A stretch of DNA of 64,000 nt, from assembly GCF_003007715.1 (NCBI RefSeq), contig NZ_PXNO01000007.1, forward strand, positions 1 to 64,000, in the 5' to 3' direction. Shown here one piece after another: positions 53,907-62,090 of this stretch. The notes beneath the pieces are model-generated. The model searched no databases. It worked only from the letters and a program-made list of their open reading frames with translations, and was not told the origin of the DNA. Origin of the DNA: Marinobacter shengliensis. GTDB lineage: Bacteria > Pseudomonadota > Gammaproteobacteria > Pseudomonadales > Oleiphilaceae. Positions within the stretch are counted from its first letter, which is position 1; each line of letters opens with the position of its first letter. Made by a program: the position numbers and the translations under genes.

Positions 53907-54695
53907 ATGACGTTCGATGAGCTTCTGAATTCGGTGCGCGAGGGCCGAGACGTTGTGATCCCGGCCAGTTGGGGGCAGGGACGGGCTACCTTCGGTGGGC
54001 TGGTAGCGGCACTGGCGTTCGATGTGATGGCGTCGAAAGTTGCTTCTGGCAGGGCGATGCGGGCGATGCAGGTGTCGTTTGTCGGGCCGGTGGAACCGGA
54101 TGTGCCTGCGGTGTTTGAGGCAGAGCTGTTGCGTGAGGGCAAGGCGGTCTCTCAGGTTCAGGGGCGAATTCTGCAGAACGGTGAGACCAGACTGGCATGC
54201 CTGGCGAGTTTTGGCGGTGACCGGGAGTCGTCGGTTCAGGTAGCGCCATCGCCTGCCCCGGCGGCTGCTCCGGTAAACCAATGCCAGGAGTTGCCATACA
54301 TTCCCGGAGTTACCCCGGAATTTACCCAGCATATCGACATGCGTTGGGCGTTCGGCAACATGCCGTTTTCCGGCAAGGGTGGTCGTGATATGGGGGGCTG
54401 GATGCAGTTCCGGGAAACGCCCTCTGCTCTGACCGACGCGCACATTGTGGCGTTGGTGGATGCCTGGCCGCCTGCGTTATTGCCGCACTTGAAAGGTCCT
54501 GCACCGGCCAGTTCCCTGAGCTGGGCGTTGGAGATTGTGCACCCGCGGCCGACCATGAAGCCGGGAGAGTGGCTGCTCTACAGGGCCACGATTGATCAGG
54601 CAGGTGCCGGTTACGGCCATACCCATGCCGGTATCTGGACTGAGAGCGGCGAACTGGTGGCGCTGAGCCGCCAGACAGTGACCGTTTTTGGTTGA
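53907..54695 (+). CDS. TesB-like acyl-CoA thioesterase (double hot-dog)
   Basis: This 262-residue protein fits the acyl-CoA thioesterase II-like (4HBT_3) family with two hot-dog halves. The first half (about 10-105) has GQGRATFGGLVAALAFDVM and a beta-rich core ending GRILQNGETRLACLASFG. The second (about 140-262) contains GGWMQFRE and ends GYGHTHAGIWTESGELVALSRQT. The substrate chain length cannot be read from the sequence. It has its own GGAA site and is convergent with the dehalogenase-like gene 12 bp away. Confidence 0.8.
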   Translation: MTFDELLNSVREGRDVVIPASWGQGRATFGGLVAALAFDVMASKVASGRAMRAMQVSFVGPVEPDVPAVFEAELLREGKAVSQVQGRILQNGETRLACLASFGGDRESSVQVAPSPAPAAAPVNQCQELPYIPGVTPEFTQHIDMRWAFGNMPFSGKGGRDMGGWMQFRETPSALTDAHIVALVDAWPPALLPHLKGPAPASSLSWALEIVHPRPTMKPGEWLLYRATIDQAGAGYGHTHAGIWTESGELVALSRQTVTVFG

Positions 54696-54707
54696 ATGGG
54701 TGGGGGC

Positions 54708-55607
54708 TCAGGCCGCCATTTCAGCTTTCAGGGCATCCAGTATGACCCGGGCAAACTCCCTGGGGGAGTCCTCCTGCAGGAAATGGCCACCGCGCAGGGT
54801 AATGTGGGGCTGTCCTAGTGCCCCGGGAATGCGTCTTTGCATGTGACGATCACCTCCCCGGGTGATCGGATCGCCATTGCTGAAGCAGGTGATGAAGGGC
54901 TTGCGCCATTTCTCCAGGATTCGCCAGGCCTCACGGTTGGCGGCGCTGGCTGGATCATCCGGTGAAACCGGAACCAGGCCCGGAAAGGCGCGGGCGCCCG
55001 CTTTGAATGCCGCGCTCGGAAAGGGTGCCTCGTATGCCGCCATCTCACCCGGGCTCAGAGCCCTTTCGGTACCCAGCTGTATGATGCGGGCCACGGGAAA
55101 CCAGGGGCTGTGGCTGGCAAACGCTTTCCAAGCACGGAACACTGCAGGCACCGGCGAGTCTCCGGTAGGCAGCATGCCGTTACCGACAATGATCCGGCTG
55201 AAACGTCTGTGATGTTCTGCGGCCAGTCTCAGGCCAAGCAGTGATCCCCAATTCTGACACACCAGGGTGATGTTGGTGAGGTTCAGGTCTTCCAGCCAGC
55301 GGGCCAGCCAGCTCATATGGCTACTGTAGCTGTAATCGGTCACATTGGCTGGTTTGTCGGATTTTCCGAAGCCGATCAGATCCGGTGCCAGTACCCTGTA
55401 ACCTGCTTCTGCGACCATGGGGATCATGTGCCGGTAAAGGTAGGACCAGGAGGGCTCGCCATGCAGCATGACCACCGGTGCTCCATTGGTCGGACCTTGA
55501 TCGACGAAGTGCATGCGCAGGCCTGGCTCAACGTCCAGATAATTTGCTTGGAAGGGATAATCCGGAAGGCCTGCGAAGCGGGCTTCGTCGGTTCTCAGAA
55601 TACGCAT
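54708..55607 (-). CDS. haloalkane dehalogenase-like alpha/beta hydrolase with Asn at the nucleophile position
   Basis: This 299-residue protein is a close match to haloalkane dehalogenases of the DhlA-type subfamily. It shows HGEPSWSYLYR (oxyanion region, Glu51), GFGKSDKP, the nucleophile elbow, the acid in SNGDPITRGGD (Asp246) and the catalytic histidine in GGHFLQED (His275). The nucleophile elbow reads VCQNWGS instead of the usual QDWGG, so residue 119 is Asn (codon AAT at 55251-55253 on the minus strand). The next residue Trp120, which helps bind halide, is kept. Ordinary dehalogenase activity is therefore doubtful. It may be in a unit with the two small genes upstream. Confidence 0.85.
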   Translation of the reverse strand: MRILRTDEARFAGLPDYPFQANYLDVEPGLRMHFVDQGPTNGAPVVMLHGEPSWSYLYRHMIPMVAEAGYRVLAPDLIGFGKSDKPANVTDYSYSSHMSWLARWLEDLNLTNITLVCQNWGSLLGLRLAAEHHRRFSRIIVGNGMLPTGDSPVPAVFRAWKAFASHSPWFPVARIIQLGTERALSPGEMAAYEAPFPSAAFKAGARAFPGLVPVSPDDPASAANREAWRILEKWRKPFITCFSNGDPITRGGDRHMQRRIPGALGQPHITLRGGHFLQEDSPREFARVILDALKAEMAA

Positions 55608-55729
55608 GCCATCGACTGTCCTGACTGATTGGTTGCGTGATTGTCTTTACGGCAATCGTCGGAAATCAGGATAAATCAGATGGAAATTTTGTGTGTTTGA
55701 GTTGCGTAACAGTGCGTTGCCGGTTTGAA

Positions 55730-55978
55730 TCAGGACGCGATATCAAACAGGCGTTCAGGGTTGTCAATCCGGGCCAAAGCATCGTCACAACAATTGACGG
55801 CGCCACAGTCGTCGGCCGAGCACAGGCCGATGGTATGGCAATGGATGTCCTGATGGCCGTCGCCCTGGTTTCTGAAAATCCTGGCTCTGGAAAGAATGGA
55901 ACGGCAATGGCCGCATAACAGTGTCGGCACGGCACTGCCTTCGGCCAGGATGGCGGTGTAATGGGTAGTATTTGTCAT
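55730..55978 (-). CDS. small cysteine-rich protein, unrecognised
   Basis: This is an 82-residue product I do not recognise. A strong AGGAGG lies 7 nt before its ATG, which supports real translation on the minus strand. It has seven cysteines: C22 and C25 (CGHC), C47, C53, C58, and the pair C63-C64. Histidines occur at 24, 42, 46 and 48, so a small metal-binding (zinc) domain is plausible. No signal peptide or membrane segment is seen. It lies between an unknown gene upstream and the dehalogenase-like gene, all minus strand. Confidence 0.65.
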   Translation of the reverse strand: MTNTTHYTAILAEGSAVPTLLCGHCRSILSRARIFRNQGDGHQDIHCHTIGLCSADDCGAVNCCDDALARIDNPERLFDIAS

Positions 55979-56075
55979 AATAATCCTCCTGATCCATAGA
56001 ACATAAGGACAAAATGTGACAGTTCAAAGTCGCCACAGTGATCCTGCATTGGTTCGGGTTCAGCAGTTATACGTA

Positions 56076-56426
56076 TCAGGCGTCAGGATCGACCACGGGG
56101 CGACGGTTTGAGCGTTTGTCCTCCCAGTCCAGGTCTTTCGGGTCGTACCAGCCGAGTTTGTCCATGACCCGGTGCCGGGTATACTCGGACAGGGTTGGCC
56201 ACAGTTCCTGGAAGTCTTCCAGCCCTCTGTCCCGTTGCCTCTGCTGTTTGCTCTGCAAGCGGTTGATGATGCGCGGAAGATGTAGGGCTTCACCGAGTTG
56301 ACCAGGCACCAGAACTTCCTGCCCCATCACCTTACGGCGGTGCATACGCGAAGCCAGAACCTTCTGGAGTTCTGTCGCGGCCTCAAGGGCTGTTTCAACG
56401 GTAAAAGCGTCTGAATCCAACAACAT
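56076..56426 (-). CDS. conserved-looking hypothetical protein, 116 residues
   Basis: I do not recognise this protein. It is soluble and helical, starting with LDSDAFTVETALEAATELQ and rich in Arg, Gln and Glu. Its middle part is LPRIINRLQSKQQRQRDRGL and its C-terminal part contains YTRHRVMDKLGWYDPKDLDW. No cysteine, signal peptide or membrane helix is visible. The frame ends normally, and it is divergent from the AI-2E permease gene. A weak AGG lies near the ATG. It could pair with the cysteine-rich gene 97 nt downstream. Confidence 0.65.
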   Translation of the reverse strand: MLLDSDAFTVETALEAATELQKVLASRMHRRKVMGQEVLVPGQLGEALHLPRIINRLQSKQQRQRDRGLEDFQELWPTLSEYTRHRVMDKLGWYDPKDLDWEDKRSNRRPVVDPDA

Positions 56427-56436
56427 GACCTGTTAA

Positions 56437-56465
56437 TTGGCTGATCGATAACCTGATACTATATC
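56437..56465 (+). promoter_or_regulatory. possible promoter of the AI-2E-type permease gene
   Basis: TTGGCT (56437-56442) and TATATC (56460-56465) are 17 bp apart, about 100 nt before the gene. Between promoter and gene are short repeats (ATCGTG twice, a GTGGCCAC palindrome) that might bind a regulator. Confidence 0.45.
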
Positions 56466-56563
56466 GTGAAGGTGGCTATAGTGGCCACGCTATCGTGTTA
56501 GTCTGTTTTTTCGTGAAACGTTCCATCCGGTATGGGCACCGTTCGCTTCAGGGTATAGGGATT

Positions 56564-57655
56564 ATGTACGCAAAACTTGAGACACGGACTTTTCTGGCGA
56601 TGCTGGTGGGCGTTTCCATCGCCTTCGCGTTGTTGATGAAACCATTTTTCGGGCCAATATTCTGGGCCATCGCCATTGCCCTGATCTTTTACCCGGTCAA
56701 CCAGTGGCTGACCCGCCGGCTGGGCCACCGGCCTAACATCAATGCGATAATTACCCTGCTGGTTTGTATTGTTATCGTGGTGATTCCGGTTCTGGGGCTG
56801 GGCGCGGCCCTGATTACCGAAGGCATGGGGCTATACCAGAAGATCCAGAGCGGTGAGATCCGTCCTGGTGAATACATTGACCAGGTCAACCGGTCGTTCC
56901 CTGCCATTCAGGCGTTTCTGGGCCAGTTTGATATCAGTTTCGGTGAATTGCGGGATCGCGTGGTCAGTGCGTTTGTTGGTGGCAGCCAGTTCCTTGCCAA
57001 GCAGGCGCTGGGCATCGGCCAGAACACTTTCCAGTTTTTCCTCGGCCTGGCGCTTATGGTGTATCTGGCGTTTTTCCTGATTCGGGATGGCCAGCAACTG
57101 GTAGAGCTGCTGATCAAGGCATTGCCCCTGGGTGATGAGCGGGAGCGCCTGCTGTTTGCCAAGTTTGCCGAAGTTACCCGGGCAACGGTCAAGGGCAATT
57201 TGCTGATTGCCATCATTCAGGGTGCCCTGGGTGGCGTGATTTTCTGGATTCTGGGGATCTCCGGTGCGCTCCTGTGGGGGGTGGTGATGGCCATTTTCTC
57301 CCTGCTACCGGCCGTTGGCGCTGCCATTGTGTGGATTCCGGCGGCGGTCTACCTGGCTGCCATCGGTGACGTGGTGCCAGCGGTCATTCTGACGGTCTAC
57401 GGTATGGTGGTAATTGGCCTGGCCGATAACCTGTTACGGCCAATCCTGGTGGGGCGGGATACCAAGATGCCCGACTACCTGGTTTTGTTGTCGACCTTGG
57501 GCGGGCTTGTCATGTTCGGCATTAACGGGTTTGTGATGGGCCCGCTGGTGGCGGCTCTGTTCATGGCGTTCTGGGGTATCTTTATCCGGGAATTTGGCAA
57601 CGAAAGCACCGGGAATATGCCGAAACGTGCGACAGGTTCGGCAGAGGACGACTGA
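56564..57655 (+). CDS. AI-2E family membrane transporter (PerM/TqsA-like)
   Basis: This 363-residue inner-membrane protein has about eight hydrophobic segments and the family pattern. Two N-terminal helices come first (MLVGVSIAFALLMKPFFGPIF…). A soluble middle part spans about residues 85-145. The C-terminal block includes ALLWGVVMAIFSLLPAVGAAIVWIP, with PxxG-type motifs, and LADNLLRPILVG. Members export AI-2 or act as sodium/proton antiporters; the substrate here is unknown. ATG 56564 fits the RBS AGGG and removes a non-family N-terminal extension from 56495. Confidence 0.88.
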   Translation: MYAKLETRTFLAMLVGVSIAFALLMKPFFGPIFWAIAIALIFYPVNQWLTRRLGHRPNINAIITLLVCIVIVVIPVLGLGAALITEGMGLYQKIQSGEIRPGEYIDQVNRSFPAIQAFLGQFDISFGELRDRVVSAFVGGSQFLAKQALGIGQNTFQFFLGLALMVYLAFFLIRDGQQLVELLIKALPLGDERERLLFAKFAEVTRATVKGNLLIAIIQGALGGVIFWILGISGALLWGVVMAIFSLLPAVGAAIVWIPAAVYLAAIGDVVPAVILTVYGMVVIGLADNLLRPILVGRDTKMPDYLVLLSTLGGLVMFGINGFVMGPLVAALFMAFWGIFIREFGNESTGNMPKRATGSAEDD

Positions 57656-57751
57656 TCTGTGTTAGGGTCTGTGGGTCGCCCGGGCTTGTGGAGATGGGCG
57701 CCACATAATAATAAATAGACCGATATCCCTGAGGTATCAGGAGCAGATCAG

Positions 57752-58156
57752 GTGTCAATGACGAATCCTTTCAGCCATCGCATACGAATGGCGGCTATGG
57801 CCGCCGGAACTATCGCCTTCCTGGGATTAACATCCCCGGCCTATGCCAACGACGTAGTCGCCCTCAAGCATGCTTTGTACGGTGCCGGTTACGATATAGA
57901 AAACGTTAACCCGGAACTGGACAGTAATACCCGAGCCGAACTGGAAAAGTTCCAGCGTGACCAGGGGCTTGAGGTAACCGGTTCGCTGGATGAGGCAACC
58001 GAGCGCGCCCTGGGCATGACCGCTGTGCAGCCGGTGGCCAGCGCCGCGGGCCAGGCCGGAGCTGGAGCTGCGCCGGCGGCAGAGGAGAGTGCCGCTGCCG
58101 CGACTGAGCCGGAGCCCGAAGAGGAAGAAGAGAAGAGCGGCTGGTCACTGTGGTGA
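57752..58156 (+). CDS. exported peptidoglycan-binding-like protein with acidic tail
   Basis: This 134-residue protein has a signal peptide (basic start, hydrophobic residues 13-27, cleavage after PAYA, about residue 32). A single PG_binding_1-like helical domain follows (about 34-78: LKHALYGAGYDIENVN, then AELEKFQRDQGLEVTGSLDEATERAL). The C-terminal half is Ala- then Glu-rich and ends KSGWSLW. Binding to the cell wall is inferred from the domain; no catalytic domain is attached. The start is GTG 57752 with AGGAG 8 nt upstream; ATG 57758 is possible. Confidence 0.8.
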   Translation: MSMTNPFSHRIRMAAMAAGTIAFLGLTSPAYANDVVALKHALYGAGYDIENVNPELDSNTRAELEKFQRDQGLEVTGSLDEATERALGMTAVQPVASAAGQAGAGAAPAAEESAAAATEPEPEEEEEKSGWSLW

Positions 58157-58171
58157 CCGGACGATAGCCAC

Positions 58172-58209
58172 AAAAAAGCCCGCCAGGCATCCGTCAGGCG
58201 GGCTTTTTT
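58172..58209. terminator. bidirectional terminator
   Basis: A 13-bp stem AAAAAAGCCCGCC (58172-58184) / GGCGGGCTTTTTT (58197-58209) with T runs on both strands serves the exported protein gene and convergent ilvD. Confidence 0.95.
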
Positions 58210-58225
58210 GTTAGTGCGTGGGGGC

Positions 58226-60061
58226 CTAGTCCAGTTTGGACAGGTCCCGCACAGCACCTTTGTCGGCACTGGTCGCCAGCAGCGCGTAAGCCTTGAGTGC
58301 CGCAGAGACTTTGCGGTCGCGGGCGAGTTCGGGCTTCCAGCCTCTAGCGTCACGGTCTTTGCGACGTTTGTCCAGTTCTTCGTTGCTGACCTGCAGATTG
58401 ATGCTGCGCTCCGGGATGTTGATCAGGATGGTGTCACCATTCTCGATCAGGCCGATGGCACCACCGGCGGCGGCTTCTGGTGACGCGTGCCCGATGGACA
58501 ATCCGGAAGTGCCACCTGAGAAGCGGCCGTCCGTCAGCAGGGCGCATTCCTTGCCGAGGCCCTTGGATTTCAGGTAACTGGTGGGGTACAGCATTTCCTG
58601 CATGCCTGGGCCACCACGGGGGCCTTCGTACCGGATAATGACGACCTCGCCGGGTTTGACTTCGTCGCTCAGAATGCCGGCAACTGCCGCATCCTGACTT
58701 TCAAATACCCTGGCTTTACCCTCGAACACGTAGATGCTTTCATCCACCCCGGCTGTTTTTACCACGCAGCCGTCCTGGGCAATATTGCCGAACAGAACCG
58801 CCAGGCCACCCTCGGAAGAGTAGGCGTTTTCAACGGACCGGATGCAGCCGTTTTCACGGTCGCCGTCCAGGCTGGGCCAGCGGGTGCTCTGGCTGAAGGC
58901 GGTCTGGGTGGGAATGCCAGCGGGGCCGGCCTTGTAGAACTCAACCACTTCCGCGGTGGGAGAACGCATGATGTCCCATACTTCCAGGGCATCTCTCATG
59001 GTTTTACTGTGTACTGTTGGCAAATCGACGTTGATCAGCCCGCCACGTTCCAGTTCACCCATGATGCCCATGATGCCGCCGGCCCGGTGTACATCTTCCA
59101 TATGGTATTTCGGGGAGTTGGGGGCCACCTTGCACAGCTGGGGGACTTTCCGCGACAGCTGGTCAATTTCGGCCAGCGTAAACTCAACACCGCCCTCCTG
59201 GGCCGCTGCCAGCAGGTGCAGAATCGTGTTGGTGGAGCCGCCCATGGCAATGTCCATGACCATCGCATTCTCGAATGCGGAGAAAGACGCAATGCTGCGT
59301 GGCAGCACGCTGGCATCGTTCTGCTCGTAATAGCGCTTGGCATTCTCCACAATTTGACGACCGGCGTTCAGGAACAGCTGTTCACGGTCGGCGTGGGTGG
59401 CCAGCATGGAACCGTTGCCGGGCAGCGCCAGGCCAATGGCTTCGGTAAGGCAGTTCATGGAGTTGGCAGTGAACATGCCGGAGCAGGAACCGCAGGTAGG
59501 ACAGGCGCTGCGCTCGTATTCTTCGACCATTTCATCGGTGGCCGTCGGGTCCGCTGCGATCACCATGGCATCCACCAGGTCCAGTTTGTGCTCGGACAAC
59601 TTGGTTTTGCCGGCCTCCATCGGGCCACCGGAGACGAAGATTGTCGGAATGTTCAGGCGCATGGCGGCCATCAGCATGCCAGGGGTGATCTTGTCGCAGT
59701 TGGAAATGCAAACCAGCGCGTCGGCACAGTGGGCGTTAACCATGTACTCGACGGAATCGGCAATTATTTCCCGGGAGGGCAGGGAGTAAAGCATGCCGTC
59801 GTGGCCCATGGCGATGCCATCATCCACCGCGATGGTGTTGAACTCTTTGGCAACGCCGCCAGCCGCTTCGATCTCACGGCAGACCAGTTGTCCGAGGTCT
59901 TTCAAGTGAACGTGGCCAGGCACAAACTGGGTGAAGGAGTTGGCAACGGCGATGATGGGTTTGCCAAAGTCTTCATTTTTCATGCCGGTGGCGCGCCAGA
60001 GCGCCCGGGCACCGGCCATGTTGCGGCCAGCGGTTGATGTATGGGAACGGTACTGGGGCAT
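58226..60061 (-). CDS. ilvD: dihydroxy-acid dehydratase
   Basis: IlvD is the iron-sulfur dehydratase of valine, isoleucine and (through 2-ketoisovalerate, the LeuA substrate) leucine synthesis. The 611-residue protein has the cluster-binding cysteines in [12 protein letters not shown] and [17 protein letters not shown]. It also has the [18 protein letters not shown] block and a C-terminal [14 protein letters not shown] loop. It is a single gene on the minus strand, separate from other ilv genes. Confidence 0.97.
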   Translation of the reverse strand: MPQYRSHTSTAGRNMAGARALWRATGMKNEDFGKPIIAVANSFTQFVPGHVHLKDLGQLVCREIEAAGGVAKEFNTIAVDDGIAMGHDGMLYSLPSREIIADSVEYMVNAHCADALVCISNCDKITPGMLMAAMRLNIPTIFVSGGPMEAGKTKLSEHKLDLVDAMVIAADPTATDEMVEEYERSACPTCGSCSGMFTANSMNCLTEAIGLALPGNGSMLATHADREQLFLNAGRQIVENAKRYYEQNDASVLPRSIASFSAFENAMVMDIAMGGSTNTILHLLAAAQEGGVEFTLAEIDQLSRKVPQLCKVAPNSPKYHMEDVHRAGGIMGIMGELERGGLINVDLPTVHSKTMRDALEVWDIMRSPTAEVVEFYKAGPAGIPTQTAFSQSTRWPSLDGDRENGCIRSVENAYSSEGGLAVLFGNIAQDGCVVKTAGVDESIYVFEGKARVFESQDAAVAGILSDEVKPGEVVIIRYEGPRGGPGMQEMLYPTSYLKSKGLGKECALLTDGRFSGGTSGLSIGHASPEAAAGGAIGLIENGDTILINIPERSINLQVSNEELDKRRKDRDARGWKPELARDRKVSAALKAYALLATSADKGAVRDLSKLD

Positions 60062-60212
60062 GGTGTGCTGCTGTCTCCCTGATTATCTGGTTGTACTTGA
60101 GCACAAAGGATACCAGATTAAACGCTGGTCGCATGGCTGTTTTGCCAGTGCGTGTTTACAATACGTAACAAGTAACGGGATATTTTGACCAGAATTGCGA
60201 GGGAGTCTGTCT

Positions 60213-61466
60213 ATGGGTGGCCAGGAAAGCCTGCAGCTGCGTCGTCTCAAGGATTTCCAGCCATTGGGGCGGTTGACGGACGACCAATTGGTGTTGTTAG
60301 CCAGCCGGGCTGAACGCCGGACCCATGGGCCCGGCCAACGGGTGATAGAGCGGGGCGTTCGCGACGGCCTGGACTTTTTCCTGATATCCGGGAAGGTAGA
60401 GCTCGAGTCTGTGGACGGGCGCAAAACGGTGATTGAGGCTGAAACGGAAAAGGCACTCAACCCCATTGCCCGGTTGCAGCCCAGGATGTACGACGTTACT
60501 GCGGTCAAACCCTGCGAGTTTCTGGTCATTGAGCAGGAGATTCTGAACCAGATGCTGAGATCGGCGCCGGTCGCCCAGGTGGAAATGGATTCCGGGGATG
60601 GCGGCGCCGATGAAAGTGAAGAACATCATCTGTTGATGGAGTTTTACGCCGAACTCCGCTCCAATCAGCTCAAGTTGCCCAGTGTGCCGGATGTGGCCTG
60701 GAAAGTGCGCCGGGTGGTGGACCGCGAAGACTCGACGGCGCTCGATGTATCCAAGGCGGTCTCAGCCGACCCCGCCATGGCGGCAAAGCTGGTGCGGTCC
60801 TGCAACAGTCCGTTGTACCGGGGGTTCAGTGATGTCCGGAACGTGCGGGAGGCGGTGGTTCGTTTGGGTATGCGAACCACCCGGCAGTTGGTGACGGTAT
60901 TTGCCATGCGTGAGGTGTTCAAGACTCGTCGGGCCTCGCTGCAGAAGGAAATGGAACAGCTTTGGCGGCATTCCCGGGAGGTGGCGGCCTTGTGCTGGGT
61001 GCTGGCGGATCATGCCACCCGGATTGATCCGGAAGAGGCCTTGCTGGCGGGCTTGCTGCACGATATTGGTATCGTTCCGGTCCTGGTGCAGGCCGAGCAC
61101 CATGTGAACCTGTTTGCCGATGAAAAGAACCTTCAGCATGCCATGTCGGAGTTGCGGGCCGATGTAGGGTGTGCGGTTCTGGAGAACTGGCAGTTTCCGA
61201 AAGCATTTATCGAGTCCGCCCGCCACGCGGAAGACTGGCGCTATGAGTGTCGGGAGTCTGCGCCCCAACTGGTTGATGTTGTGATTGTTGCGCAGTTGCA
61301 TTCCTTGATCGGATCCAGTCAGAATGCCGGCTTGCCCGCTTTTGACCAGGTGCCAGCCTGGCGCCGCCTGGGGGAACTGGACCTCAATGCCTCCCGGAGC
61401 CTGCAACTTTTGAGTGAGGCACGTGAACGGGTAGACGAGGTGCAGAAGCTCCTGTCCATCCGATAA
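60213..61466 (+). CDS. cyclic-nucleotide-binding-like / HDOD signalling protein
   Basis: This 417-residue protein has an N-terminal cupin-like CAP_ED fold (about 15-115: FQPLGRLTDDQLVLLASRA…GQRVIERG…FFLISGKVEL). A linker follows, then an HDOD domain (about 140-345: KLPSVPDVAWKVRRVV…DPAMAAKLVRSCNSPLYRG). The HDOD part still holds LLHDIGIVPVL, an HD-like pair, although most HDOD domains lack catalytic residues. HDOD proteins act in signalling and c-di-GMP-related control, so a regulatory role is inferred. ATG 60213 has GAGGGAG about 8 nt upstream; TTG 60195 is unlikely. Confidence 0.82.
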   Translation: MGGQESLQLRRLKDFQPLGRLTDDQLVLLASRAERRTHGPGQRVIERGVRDGLDFFLISGKVELESVDGRKTVIEAETEKALNPIARLQPRMYDVTAVKPCEFLVIEQEILNQMLRSAPVAQVEMDSGDGGADESEEHHLLMEFYAELRSNQLKLPSVPDVAWKVRRVVDREDSTALDVSKAVSADPAMAAKLVRSCNSPLYRGFSDVRNVREAVVRLGMRTTRQLVTVFAMREVFKTRRASLQKEMEQLWRHSREVAALCWVLADHATRIDPEEALLAGLLHDIGIVPVLVQAEHHVNLFADEKNLQHAMSELRADVGCAVLENWQFPKAFIESARHAEDWRYECRESAPQLVDVVIVAQLHSLIGSSQNAGLPAFDQVPAWRRLGELDLNASRSLQLLSEARERVDEVQKLLSIR

Positions 61467-61469
61467 CCA

Positions 61470-62090
61470 ATGCCTGATGACGGAGTCTGCCCGGCAGTGA
61501 ATGACACCATTATGAATGTTCCCCTGTTTCCGTTGAATTCAATTGTTTTGCCCAAGGGGCGCATTCCCCTCCAGCTGTTTGAGCCGCGTTACATCGATAT
61601 GCTCTCCCGGTGTATGAAAGAAGACCGTGGGTTTGTGGTGGTCTTGCTCCGTGAGGGCGGTGAAACCGCCCGACAGGCGGCATTCTACGACATCGGAACC
61701 TACGTGAGGATTATCGATTTCCAGCAATTGGACAGCGGGCTGCTCGGGATTACCGTGGAAGGTGAGTTGAAAGTGTCTGTTGTTCGCAGCTGGCAGCAGG
61801 AAGACGGCTTGAACCTGGGGGACGTGGAGTGTCTGATCGCAGAGGCCGAAAGTGAGGTCCCTGAGCGTTACCATGAATTGCCTTCCGTGCTGAGGGCGTT
61901 GTTCCGGCACCCGGTTGTCAAGGATCTGGGTATGGACGTGGACTACGAGGATGCCCGGGACGTAGGCTGGCGGCTAACGGAACTGCTGCCCCTGGACAAG
62001 CAGGAAAAACAGCGGCTGGCAGAATTGCAGGATCCCCTGGAGCGGCTGCAGCGACTTCAGGAGTTGCTCGAGGCGCTGGAGCAGAATTAG
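61470..62090 (+). CDS. LON substrate-binding (N-terminal) domain protein
   Basis: This 206-residue protein is a stand-alone Lon N-terminal-type (LAN/PUA-like) domain. Its signature is VPLFPLNSIVLPKGRIPLQLFEPRYIDMLSRCMKEDR, split here as the family start. There is no ATPase or protease part, so it is not Lon protease. The role is unknown. It is 3 nt after the HDOD gene and most likely in one operon with it. ATG 61470 is used; GTG 61497 or ATG 61512 would be closer to the domain start. Confidence 0.85.
   Translation: MPDDGVCPAVNDTIMNVPLFPLNSIVLPKGRIPLQLFEPRYIDMLSRCMKEDRGFVVVLLREGGETARQAAFYDIGTYVRIIDFQQLDSGLLGITVEGELKVSVVRSWQQEDGLNLGDVECLIAEAESEVPERYHELPSVLRALFRHPVVKDLGMDVDYEDARDVGWRLTELLPLDKQEKQRLAELQDPLERLQRLQELLEALEQN

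Noticed and set aside
55637..55918. A 93-codon plus-strand frame opposite the cysteine-rich gene
   Set aside because: It has no ribosome site, whereas the minus frame has AGGAGG and lies in line with its neighbours.
56076..56426. Assignment of the 116-residue protein to the DarP/YjgA family
   Set aside because: Length and sequence do not match YjgA; only a vague helical, Arg/Gln-rich likeness exists.
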